This document shows, one piece after another, positions 8,975 through 17,489 of a stretch of DNA of 21,394 bases. The position numbers and the translations under genes are program-made. Every line of letters begins with the position of its first letter. Within the stretch, counting starts at the first letter, position 1. The notes under the pieces are model-generated. The model was not told the origin of the DNA and did not search any database. It saw only the letters and a program-made list of their open reading frames with translations. The stretch is from positions 6,762,491 to 6,783,884 of the forward strand of contig BFEA01000008.1 in the NCBI GenBank assembly GCA_003427395.1, written 5' to 3'. The stretch comes from Chara braunii (lineage: Eukaryota > Streptophyta > Charophyceae > Charales > Characeae).

Positions 8975-9163
8975 TTGACTTTGGCAGTCGTAGAAATTCG
9001 AAGTTGCCTCTTTATCACAACATCGGCAGGAATGGAGCAGCATGTTAAAGAGCTCAACCAGGAGGTCATCAAGGAATGTCCTGTACTGGATCTGAAGAGG
9101 GGTGAAGATGAACTTCGTAGGCACCAAGCACAACGATACAGAGAAGGTGAGAAAGGTGCATAA
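8975..9163 (+). other. Short open frame with coiled-coil-like composition, unrecognised
   Basis: It reads EQHVKELNQEVIKECP and then LKRGEDELRRHQAQRYREGE, a charged helical composition without any known motif. It has a non-ATG first codon in this frame and no neighbouring exon that I can identify. Confidence 0.15.
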
Positions 9164-9221
9164 AATGATGAAATTGGTGAAAAGAGCACTCACTTGCAGA
9201 GAACCACCTGCGGTTCAATTC

Positions 9222-9262
9222 CCTCCTTATGAACAATTCCCTTCTTATGAACAATTCCCTTA
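9222..9262. repeat. Short tandem repeat TTATGAACAATTCCC
   Basis: Two full copies of an 18-bp unit (CTTATGAACAATTCCCTT) in tandem with partial copies on either side (CAATTCCC at 9216, CCCTTATAAC at 9257). Confidence 0.85.
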
Positions 9263-9360
9263 TAACTTCAACTTCATTTAGGAGGTTGTCACTTCTCTCC
9301 TAAATCGGGGAGTTATTTCATAAACAGTAAACCCCCGGGTCGTAAGCCAAATACGGGGCC

Positions 9361-9397
9361 CCACTTTGGGAAATGCTTTTATCATTTCCCAATGTGG
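9361..9397. repeat. 15-bp hairpin with 7-nt loop
   Basis: CCACTTTGGGAAATG (9361-9375) pairs with CATTTCCCAATGTGG (9383-9397) at 14 of 15 positions around the loop CTTTTAT. It would be a stable RNA fold on either strand. No known RNA class fits. Confidence 0.75.
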
Positions 9398-9559
9398 ACG
9401 CCCACCAAAGAACGAGCTCTCGAGGTACCCGTATAACGAGGCTTGTACGCTAGTCTCTCAACCGGGGCTGAATGGGGAACTCATTCAGCAACAGTGCCCA
9501 CGTCCATTATCTTATCAAGTTGCTCTAGTACAGAATGTTATTCCTCGCATGAGGTAAGA

Positions 9560-9566
9560 TATAAAA
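9560..9566 (+). promoter_or_regulatory. Possible TATA box
   Basis: TATAAAAGG sits in a balanced-composition region and is a good eukaryotic TATA match. No gene begins within sight downstream, so it could be a retroelement promoter or chance. Confidence 0.25.
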
Positions 9567-10060
9567 GGACTTGGGGTGGCCAAGAGATATATCGAGAGAG
9601 GTGGTAGGATGAAAGTCTCGTGAGTACGTAAAAAAAAGAAGAAAACAACATCACATTTACACTCGCCCCACCCTTAAAGCCTCCCTTTTTTTTTTTATAA
9701 TGGGAAACAAATACTCCAATCTATTCGTGGGGAGCAAAACGTGCTGGGAACCGGACCCAACATCCTATCTGGGAAAGTGTACAAAACAAATTGAGATACG
9801 AGGACCATAACCTGACTTCAACGGAAAGGAGCATGAATATTAACGAGAAAAACTACTGAGATATCCAACAAAACCAAGAAGCATGCCGAATACCAAAATA
9901 CCCCACGCCTACTCAGCAGACAAAAACGACAAAAGTTATTCTGATTTGAAAACCAGGATTCTACCAGGTCTCATACCCCCAACATGCATGCTAGGTTAAC
10001 TTACATCATTGCAGCACGACCCACCCCTACTCCCGACAACTTGAGCCGACAGCAACCCAT
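9567..10060. other. Spacer, nothing recognised
   Basis: Contains a T-run near 9690 and unremarkable sequence. No open frame or repeat that I can support. Confidence 0.45.
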
Positions 10061-10235
10061 GGTTAGCCACTGGAATGCCCACCCAAAGCAATTCGGAATC
10101 CCATATCTCTCTACCAGGCCTCACTCTCCCGCCAACAACAGGTTATAGGGCAATGCCCCAGCACCGACCAGCATCGTTCTGGCATCAGCCATCCATGAAC
10201 CTCTGAATGTAATAGAGTTAGCACGACGTTGAATG
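10061..10235 (+). repeat. Divergent direct repeat, copy 1
   Basis: Matches 10698-10866 in the same orientation. Shared blocks include TGGAATGCCCACCC, GGCCTCAC.CTC.C.CCAAC and TGGCATC..CCATCCAT. Copies are about 637 bp apart. They could be LTRs of a small degraded element, or an old segmental duplication. I see no TG..CA ends or target duplication. Confidence 0.65.
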
Positions 10236-10531
10236 AACTACCGAAGACCAGCAGAGTCCCTTGACGTCTCCGTCCCTGCGATAACCACAAAAAACAGACA
10301 CTCCCTAATGCGCCTGAGCAGTAATTAATAATCAGGGGTCACTTCAGTAGAGTTACAAAAACAAGTTATAATACCACTATAGGGCAAGATAAAGTTTGAC
10401 AATTGCACTTCGGACACTCTACCTGGCCAAAAAGCTGGGTTCTATACATTGCCCGAACTGCAATTCGAAACTGTCTCTTGGCCCATACTGCAATTATAAC
10501 TCATTTTTACGACTGTTGCGTAGTTTTCCCT
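10236..10531. other. Spacer between direct repeats
   Basis: No gene seen. It contains an AT-rich stretch near 10320-10400 and the downstream, non-homologous tail of the frame that carries the atpB fragment. Confidence 0.4.
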
Positions 10532-10633
10532 ATTAATTAATTGCATAGTTAACACTATTTTACCAACTCCGGGACCACCAAATACTAATCCAATTTTGCC
10601 ACCTTTACGATAAGGTGCCAAAAGATCTACCAC
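10532..10633 (-). pseudogene. atpB: Plastid-type atpB fragment (ATP synthase beta, P-loop region)
   Basis: Thirty-four codons read [16 protein letters not shown], one extra Val, then [17 protein letters not shown]. This is the P-loop region of the F1 beta subunit, which binds nucleotide in the chloroplast ATP synthase. The Arg after APY favours the plastid or bacterial type over the mitochondrial one, which usually has Gln there. The phosphate-binding loop GGAGVGKT is altered (Ala to Pro, Thr to Ile) and a codon is inserted, so the fragment is not functional. Sequence on both sides is unrelated to atpB. The simplest reading is an old nuclear insertion of plastid DNA, or a scrap captured by a mobile element, since it lies between two direct repeats. 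Confidence 0.75.
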
Positions 10634-10697
10634 CGGACAGTCCAGAGAAGTAAGTTTATTGAATTTCTCTCTTAGCATCGTCATGCCCTCGACCACC

Positions 10698-10866
10698 GGT
10701 TGACCCTTGGAATGCCCACCCCAAAGCATCCTAAGATCTTTCTACAAGGCCTCACGCTCTCACCAACAGCAGGTTACAAGGCAACACCCCAACAACAACC
10801 AGAATTGTTTTGGCATCGACCATCCATCGGTATGTAATGATAACAGCAACAGAGCAACATCGGATG
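10698..10866 (+). repeat. Divergent direct repeat, copy 2
   Basis: Partner of 10061-10235. The atpB fragment lies between the two copies, 65 bp to the left of this one. Confidence 0.65.
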
Positions 10867-11343
10867 AGTTGCTGGATACCCTTAGGATCATGACTTTCAA
10901 GCTCTTAAGATGATATACTGGTGGTGATTAACACACCAGGACCCCCCATTACTCGACAAGACTTATTGTAACCGAACCACCATCTTCATGGCTGCTATGC
11001 CCTATTTCCCTCCTACCAGCTAGCCCCATCACCAGCAAGACACGTGACATCCAACCAATTACCAACCCCACTTAGCTCGAGCTACGAAGAACAGTCTCCC
11101 GTTCCAACTCAAAGGACCTGAACCCCAAACAACACTCACCCCTACCTATGCGACCCCAACAAAGAGGGGCAAGCATGAGTAAACACCTTCCACAACCTAA
11201 ATCCTTGGTATGCTCTTCTTTGACCAGCACAAAGATCAAAACTCAGGGGATGACCATTCGAGTATTTGAGAAACAAATGGAAATTGTTGGGGATGACCCA
11301 AACAATATCAATGCAGAGAGGTGCGACTTTTAAGCCTCTTATG
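10867..11343. other. Spacer, nothing recognised
   Basis: C-rich plus strand with no motif. Short open frames on both strands lack recognisable features. Confidence 0.4.
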
Positions 11344-11373
11344 TGACGGACCCGCCGGGATGGCGGTCCGTCA
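11344..11373. repeat. GC-rich 12-bp hairpin
   Basis: TGACGGAC then, after one bulged C, CGCC pairs with GGCG and GTCCGTCA around the loop GGGAT. It is the first of three strong hairpins within 350 bp. Confidence 0.8.
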
Positions 11374-11608
11374 GGATAAAGACGGAGGGTTGAGGAAGGA
11401 GGACATGGAGATGGAGCTGGAAGGGACAACGCAACTCCGATGCAGACTCAACCGTGACACGCACGTACTCCGGAATGTGCAGAATGAAGAATGACATGAA
11501 AACAGACTGCAGCTGGGGTATACCCCCAGCAGACTGACTGGACTAGACTGGGGTGGCCTGGTACCGACAGTGGTACCGGGCAGGACTGGACATGACCGAA
11601 ATAGCACA

Positions 11609-11648
11609 CGGCCTGTGGGGTCAGGCCACGGCCTGGTCCCACAGGCCG
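11609..11648. repeat. Near-continuous 19-bp hairpin
   Basis: CGGCCTGTGGG (11609-11619) pairs exactly with CCCACAGGCCG (11638-11648). Inside it, CAGGCC (11622-11627) pairs with GGCCTG (11630-11635), and the two intervening positions can form G-T pairs. The whole 40 bp is one near-perfect palindrome. As DNA it could extrude a cruciform; as RNA it would be a long stem. Confidence 0.85.
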
Positions 11649-11669
11649 AACAGGCAAATAGTCTGATAG

Positions 11670-11690
11670 GCCCTGGCTGTAGGCCAGGGC
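11670..11690. repeat. 8-bp hairpin GCCCTGGC / GCCAGGGC
   Basis: Perfect stem with the loop TGTAG, 21 bp after the larger hairpin. Confidence 0.75.
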
Positions 11691-11699
11691 AGATAGAGG

Positions 11700-12635
11700 C
11701 CCGCTGCATGATCCTTAGATGTGTAGTGGATTGCACGAGCCATAAACACGCTATCCGCAAAAACAAGGAAAGATGAAAAATCTAGGATTCGGAACAAACT
11801 CCATGTGGAGTCCATGTCATGCAGCCTAAGCTACATAATGTCAAATGAAAAGCAATTGTCTGGTGTACACATCCTAACTAACAACAAAAAATGAAATGTA
11901 GCAAAAATAGAATCCTAAAGTCCTGGAGGCAATTGCCTCAGTGCTAAAAGGAAAAGATAGCAATATGTCACAAGTAATGTGATGTCGCTGAACCACTAAG
12001 AGTGCGATGGTCGCAGAGGGGGTGAATTTAACCTAAGAATAAAAACTCCTATGGCCAGTCACACATGAAGGTGGGATAGGTCATCAGACTCACGTGAGGG
12101 AGTGGTAGCGAAGCAAAAGCAATGACCCTAACAGATAGATCATCAAGGCAGGTAATGCTCGATGAAAGGGTGACACCATGCAAGGTCGACCATAAAAGGG
12201 GAGTCTGGAATAGGGTGGACATATGCCTAACTGAAGGCATGCAATAGCCGAAACTAGGGTGATGAGGGATGCAGTGGGTGAGAGAAACATGCACACAACT
12301 CATCGACTTCGGGAGGGAGTTAGATCTGGGAGCAGGGAAGCCAAGATAATGCTACGTTCTCAATGCCTATGCGATACCAAGGGAGAGCCCAACTCACGGA
12401 GACCCAACTAACTGAGAACAATCATGCGACACATGCAAAGGAATAAAGGGTAAAGTGGTGGCGTGAAGTAGTCACGTCCAAAGTAACTAAAGTCGATAAG
12501 GTAGCTGAAGTCGTCGAAGTGGTCGATGACGTCGATAAAGTAGGAATCGAGTCGATGTCGAAGCAGAGCCACAAAACGCTGACATCCTGAAAAAGCTAAT
12601 GATGGAGTGAGTCAAAAAGGAGAAGGTAGATGATC
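11700..12635. other. Spacer downstream of the chromovirus coding region
   Basis: This is where the 3' end and 3' LTR of the minus-strand retroelement should lie. I looked for a segment shared with 19745-21394, for a polypurine tract and for TG..CA ends, and did not find them with confidence. No gene recognised. Confidence 0.4.
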
Positions 12636-12781
12636 AGAGTGTCAGTCGTCGAGGCGTCGAGGGCGTCGACGAGTGCACTGTGGACATGCGAAGACGTCCG
12701 TTTGCTGCTGAAGAACGGTCTTAGAGGGAGAATGTTCGTCCTCAACAATCTCCTCAGCTGGAGGAAGAGGAAGAGGGTCAA

Positions 12782-13288
12782 TCAGCTGAGTAGGAGCAGA
12801 TGTCTCAGCACGGCGAGCATGATCATATGCACGCACCAGCATTCGGGCGTGCTCCAAGTGCTCGAGGGGTTCCCAAGTAGCCACCTCATCAGGATAGCCC
12901 TTTCAACGCACAAAGTACTTGATGTGTGGAGGGGTATTATCGGTAACTCGGCGAGATACGATGTCGGAAAAACAACGAACTTCTCATGATTGTCCACCAT
13001 GATAGGTGGAGGGCGCTCATAAGGACGTCTGACGAAGCACCCAGATGGTGTGCGATAAGGACACAATAAGGAGATGTGGTAAACATCGTGTATGCGAGTC
13101 TCTCGAAGGTAATCAGGTAGCTTCACACGGAAGTTGACCGGACTAGCGGCAATATCAGAACCGATGGCCTGAAGGATGCGGCATGGACCGAAGAAGCGAT
13201 GCTTGAACTCACAAAGCGTATCCGCTTCAAGCTGCAAGTGGTGTGCGTTGACGAGCACATCGTCACCGACTTTGAACGGATGATCCAT
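12782..13288 (-). pseudogene. Integrase GPY/F module and chromodomain, broken
   Basis: The frame begins DHPFKVGDDVLVNAHHL and continues with FKHRFFGPCRIL, FRVKLPDYL and IHDVYHISLLCPY, the GPY/F module that follows the integrase core in Ty3/gypsy elements. A frameshift near 12965 moves the reading into SDIVSRRVTDN, IKYFVR, a TGA at 12903-12905 and KGYPDEVATWEPLEHL. That is a chromodomain in which the Trp normally found before KGY is replaced by a stop. The chromodomain's role in the family is binding methylated histone H3. Reading then continues into an acidic/proline-rich tail to about 12642. In an intact element this would be the C-terminus of the integrase polyprotein. Confidence 0.88.
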
Positions 13289-13429
13289 TCGTTATCGGTT
13301 CGCTTATGCAGCCATGCGAGTCTGGGAGTCGGTTAGACTCTTGTGTGCGTACTTCATAATCGCCGCCATGATGTGGGCGATTCAGTCGTCAAGCGCAAGA
13401 CAACGAGTCTCTAGGTGCAACCACGACGA

Positions 13430-14248
13430 TCATAGGAAATCCGCGGGTATGCGAGGGTGGTAGTCGAGGTCGCAATAGAATGGCGACACCCTTGTGGCTG
13501 GTGAAACAGCATGGTTGTACGCGATCTCTGCGTGGGCTAAGTGTAAGTCCCACTGTTGGTCATCCCTAATAAACTTTCGGAGGATATTACCGAGAGTTTT
13601 ATCGGTGACCTCAGTCTGACCATCCGTCTGAGGGTGGTAAGACGATGAGAAGTGGAGCTGAGATCCGTACACCTCATGTAGGCGTTGCCAGAATGTGTTG
13701 GTAAAGCGCGGGTCACAGTCGGAGATGATGCTCTCATGTAGGTCCTGATCTTTCACGACTTGATCGAAGACGATGTCGGCGACCTTACGAGCGCTAATGC
13801 GATAGCGGCATGGGACAAAACGTGCACGCTTCGTGAAGCGATCGACGACGACCAAGATAGCATCATGACCTCGCTTAGTGGGTGGAAGAAGGAGACCAAC
13901 GAACTCTATGGAGATAGACTGCCAACAACCCTCATGTATGGGTAGGGGATGAAGTAACCTATACGGAAGGTGGTTCGCACTGTTCACCTCCTCGCAGGTA
14001 GGACACTCCTCGATGTAGGCTTTGGCGAAGTCTTTGGACTTTGGCCAGAGGTATAGGCGGTAAACACGAACCAATGTCTTGTGGAAGCCCATATGGTCGA
14101 CAACTGTCTGGTCATGGAACTCTGTTATGGCCTGGACGTAGAGCTCTCCAGTGGAGGCAACACAGGTACGTGGTTCTAGCGGACCAGATGTCATGCCAAT
14201 ACACGAGACCGTTCTCCCGGAGGGGATATGAAGAAACGGTCTTGCCAC
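13430..14248 (-). pseudogene. Ty3/gypsy integrase, catalytic core largely open
   Basis: This is the longest clean frame in the window, 272 codons. Counting from its first codon, a HHCC zinc-binding domain shows His45, His52, Cys82 and Cys85. The DDE core shows Glu115 in SIEFVG where family members have Asp, Asp177 in ISDCDPRF, and Glu213 in HPQTDGQTE. The 35-residue spacing of the last two is as expected. Integrase joins element cDNA to host DNA. Replacement of the first catalytic Asp by Glu, and the stop after PADFL followed by further stops down to 13290, indicate that this copy is inactive. The GPY/F module follows after this broken stretch. Confidence 0.93.
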
Positions 14249-14319
14249 TCCGCACTGTCGCGTGGATTACGTGATAATCTGGGTAGTAGCGCTACTGAGT
14301 GCGGTATGTGTCGATCACT

Positions 14320-14617
14320 GACTAATCAAAAGCGGTGATGGAGATGGCAGCAAGATGGATAAATTTCTTAGTGTGATCAGGACGGTGGGACAAGGCATTG
14401 GCGATGCGGTTCGTTTCACCCTTGATGGGCTGAGTGGTGAAACTGAACTCAGATAAATCACCATCATGCCCGTCGAAGGGAAAGCTTGGGCTTTGTGAGG
14501 AAAGCCTAGAGAACGGAGTTGTCTGTGCACACAGTGAAGAGCGCCCCGTGGAGATAATGACGCCAATGTCGGATAACATAAACTACCACGAGAACCTCAC
14601 ATTCATCGAAAGTGTAG
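14320..14617 (-). pseudogene. RNase H, 3' part, downstream of the nested insertion
   Basis: Minus-strand frames read NYTFDECEVLVVYVIRHW, HYLHGALFTVCTDN and then, after a frameshift, RIANALSHRPDH. These correspond to the second half of the gypsy RNase H and the junction to integrase (usually ADALSRRPD). This part is separated from its first half by the 448-bp element at 14626-15073. Confidence 0.85.
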
Positions 14618-15081
14618 TTTATCTCACCAAAGGTTAACAGGGACCCCCACTCTTCAGCCCTAAAGTAACAACCCCAACCCTGAAAACTGCATTGATAATT
14701 TTTTTCCTTTTTTTTTTTTTTTTTGACCCTGTTTTATTTTTGGTCAACTTCTGTGTGTGCCAAGTTTGGTGTTTGTTGGGATTTTGGAGTTCACTGCTTT
14801 GGCCGGCCCCGAAAAATCCTCAAAATCCTGAAAACTGAAAACTTAAGAGTGAATTTTGCATGAAAACGCCCTTTTGCTTTGGGGTTTAAGGCCCCATTGA
14901 TAATTTTTTTTATTTTATTTTTTGCTGTTGGTTTATTTAGTGTCCACTCTATGGACTGGTGACAAGTCTGGCGTAACAGGTATGGGACGTTTGTTATAAT
15001 GACCCTGAAAAAATCCTGAAAATTTATGATTTTGTTAACCTTTTTTTATTTATGACGTTGTTAACCTCTTTTTTTTATCTC
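14618..15081. mobile_element. 448-bp nested non-autonomous element with 8-bp target duplication
   Basis: TTTATCTC at 14618-14625 is repeated exactly at 15074-15081. The DNA between them has no counterpart in gypsy RNase H, and one copy of the 8-mer alone joins the two halves of RNase H in frame, so the limits are well fixed. The ends are roughly inverted: ACCAAAGGTTAACAGGGAC at the left, and AAAAAAGAGGTTAACAACGTC as reverse complement of the right end. An 8-bp duplication is typical of hAT and a few other DNA transposons, so this is probably a MITE. Inside are T-rich tracts, a repeated CATTGATAATTTTTT (14689 and 14896) and several CCTGAAAA boxes. There is no open frame of note. The right end's T-run also allows a SINE-like reading. 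Confidence 0.85.
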
Positions 15082-15499
15082 GGCAGGCAATAGCAAACGG
15101 AAGTAAAAAGCGATAGGGCAATCCCCAACACGAGCCTCGACAGTCCCATCCTCCGCAATGGTCGGGGAGTCAGTAACAAGAGGACTGTTAGTGGAGGGAA
15201 GTGGTGGGAGGATAAGCGTCGGTCGAGAAGAAATGTCGGCAGCAAGGGGGGGGGGAATGAGGAACATAGGGATAAGGCGAATCAGGAGGAGAGGGAAACA
15301 CCTTAGAAAATACAACTTCTACTACAAAATCTGACGCATTAGACGTGAAAATGAAGGGACGGTGAAAATTGGGGACAGGAAGAACTGGCGTACAAGTCAC
15401 CGTCTTCTTGAGGGCGCGAAAGGCATTCCGCAGAGAGGTGTTCAAAACCACGACGGGTTCTTCTTGAGGAGGGTGGAGGTAAGGACGTAGGAATACCAA
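15074..15499 (-). pseudogene. RNase H, 5' part
   Basis: The minus strand reads LRNAFRALKKTVTCTPVLPV, then HRPFIFTSNASDFVVEVVF, and after a frameshift CPIAFYFRLLLPAEI up to the nested insertion. The segment corresponds to the connection region and the first half of gypsy RNase H. The Asp of the usual DAS motif, a catalytic residue, reads Asn (NAS) here. The enzyme would normally remove the RNA strand during reverse transcription. Confidence 0.87.
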
Positions 15500-15555
15500 G
15501 CGTATCCCTGGATGAAATTACTATAGTAACTAGTCAGGCCTAGGAAACTGCGAAG

Positions 15556-16275
15556 CTAATTGGCGGATGTGGGGACGGACCACTCCGCAATAACAGTGAT
15601 CTTCGCCTCGTTCATGCGGAGACTTTGGTCAGACACATGGTGTCCTAGGAAGTTCACTTTGCAATGGGCAAAGCGGCACTTACTGAGTTTGGCATATAAG
15701 TCATGCTTGCGTAAGCGCTGTAGGACATCGAGGAGGTGTCTGAGATGGTCTTCTACGGTACGACTGTAGACCAGGATATCGTCCAGATATACGATAACGT
15801 ATTCTTTAAGGATGTCCTTGACGATATCGTTCATCGTCGTCTGGAAGGTGGCAGGTGCGTTGTTGAGGTCGAATGGCATCACCGTGAACTCGTAGTTGCC
15901 GAAGCACGACTGAACGGCGATCTTCGATTGGTCCTCTGCGGCACCGCTGATCTAGTGGTAACCGGTACAAAGATTGATCTTCGTGAAAAAAAGGTTGCCT
16001 GGCAGACGGTCAAACAACTCATCCGCACGAGGCATGGGATAGTTGTTTATAACCGTGTAACGGTTAAGACCACGGTAGTCAATGCAGAGGCGAAGAGTTC
16101 CATCCTCTTTGCTCAGGTGCACACCAAGCGAAGTTACTGGGTTTAATGAAACCCAGTCGAAGGGGCTTCTCAAGCCGACGCTTGAGCTCCGTCGCCTCTG
16201 GAATGGAGAGTCGGTAAGATGCCTGATGGTGAATACGATAGTCAGGCACGACGAGCTGGAAAGGATGCTCAACAC
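15556..16275 (-). pseudogene. Ty3/gypsy reverse transcriptase, one nonsense codon in the palm
   Basis: The minus-strand frame contains DGTLRLCIDYRGLN, NNYPMPRADELFDRL, FFTKINLCTGYH, a TAG at 15952-15954, then, in the same frame, GNYEFTVMPFDLNNAPATFQ and the catalytic YLDD at 15778-15789, followed by FLGHHVS. These are the fingers and palm motifs of a Ty3-type reverse transcriptase. The TAG stands where Gln usually follows GYH, so a single C-to-T change explains it. The first catalytic Asp motif, normally 'F.KIDL..GY', reads KINLCTGY: Asp to Asn. Another stop ends the frame at 15556, and the linker to RNase H is frameshifted. Confidence 0.95.
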
Positions 16276-16723
16276 CGAGCATCGAAGGGATCCTGTTGTA
16301 CGAGAAATACCGGGGAAAAACGTCGCGGTACTCTCGAATCAAATCGTAAACGGCGGGCTCTAAGTCGGTTGTGAACCGCGTGAGTTCCTCAATGTCTGCG
16401 TCGACACGAAACGTATGGGTGGACTCGACAGTGAACAGCGTAGGGACTTGGGATGTCGAAGGGGTATCCGCAGGCTGAGGGGTGGATGTAGAGATGAGAG
16501 CCGCGAAGATGGAGGAAGGGTTAGGAGGATCAGAATCCAATGAAATGAACTCATGAGGTGAGCAAACTGACGAGGAGAAGTGAAGGCGATGTCTGGGTGG
16601 GACCCAAAGGAACGGGGGTCCTAGTGAGGTAGGTCGGGAGAGGTGTCGCCCGTGGTTCCAATGAAGGGGACTCGATTTGTCTGACCACACTTCGTTTTGA
16701 GAACGAGTGTCTTGGTCGCCCAT
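16079..16723 (-). pseudogene. Linker and N-terminal part of reverse transcriptase
   Basis: This minus-strand frame overlaps the protease frame at one end and the RT frame at the other. It contains LEPAVYDLIREYRDVFP, HPFQLVVPDYRIHHQ and SIPEATELKRRLEKPL..GFIKPS, the conserved approach to the RT domain. A frameshift near 16140 moves the reading into the RT frame at 15556-16275. The part nearer the protease is Pro/Ser-rich and not conserved. Confidence 0.85.
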
Positions 16724-17112
16724 TCGGCCTCTGTGCCACAGAAGTAGCGAGACCAGGGAGTGCCAAGGATAAAGTTGTACCCAGTCTCAATCACGTCGAA
16801 GTATGCGGAGGAATGGTAGCGTCGAGGCGCCTTAGTAATATGCGATGGTTGTACGGTGAGGGAAAAGTGGAGGTCGGGGAGCGTATGATCATAGAAGCGT
16901 TGCGTCTTGTTATCTTCGAGGATAACGGAGGTAGGAGAGCGGGACCTGGAGATATGTAGACGACCTTTCTTAACCACGCGAGAGTGAATTAAGTCTCCAT
17001 GCGAGCCGGAGTCCCATAAAGCGCGGTACACCCTCATAGACGTCCTTAAGCGGATAGGAATGATGGGGATGGTGTGATCAAGGCCAAAGAGCAGAGTGAC
17101 AAGACGACGCAT
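16621..17112 (-). pseudogene. Retroelement aspartic protease
   Basis: The frame is open for 163 codons. RALWDSGSHGDLIHS holds the active-site triad Asp-Ser-Gly (D at 17011-17013); most family members have DSGA or DTGA. The downstream ILGTPW matches the conserved ILG motif in the flap-distal half of the fold. The protease cuts the gag-pol polyprotein during particle maturation. The frame ends at 16621 and reading must shift into the next frame to reach the RT linker, as in a decayed copy. The active site itself looks intact. Confidence 0.88.
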
Positions 17113-17198
17113 GACGTTTACGTGTCTCGTGAGTTGGTCCTAACGAGAGTGAAGAATGCTCAAGTCCATGAGAGATGACACAACGTCATCACGAGTCG

Positions 17199-17432
17199 TC
17201 AACTGAGCACTACAATGATCTGTGCGAATGGCGCAAGCGTCGGAAGTCTCAGAGGGGAAGGACTAAATGCGGTGGTCTGCAGTGGAGTAAGGGGTAACTC
17301 GACAGATGGCAGGGCAGAGGGAACTGCGTCTGTTGTGTCCTGAGGATCCTCTGGTGGGGTAGCCAAAGAGGCAAACCACGACTCGGTGGTCAGGAAGACG
17401 GCTATGTGTGAGGCCTCAACGGTGCACTGCAC
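17199..17432 (-). pseudogene. Proline-rich spacer between gag and protease
   Basis: A short open frame rich in Pro, Thr and Ser (TPPEDPQDTTDAVPSALPS). It lies where gag's nucleocapsid region or a gag-pol linker would be, but I see no CCHC zinc knuckle. The assignment rests on position alone. Confidence 0.4.
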
Positions 17433-17489
17433 CGTAACTAGTTGGATGAGACTGGCTGGGCCGGGGCCGGTAGGGGACTAAGATCGGCG

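Noticed and set aside
10442-10729. A functional ATP synthase beta gene
   Set aside because: Only 34 codons match, the P-loop is altered, and the sequence on both sides is unrelated.
12880-12896. A CTGATGAG string on the minus strand, as in hammerhead cores
   Set aside because: It lies in the chromodomain coding sequence (YPDEVATW); there is no GAAA box or stem at the required spacing.
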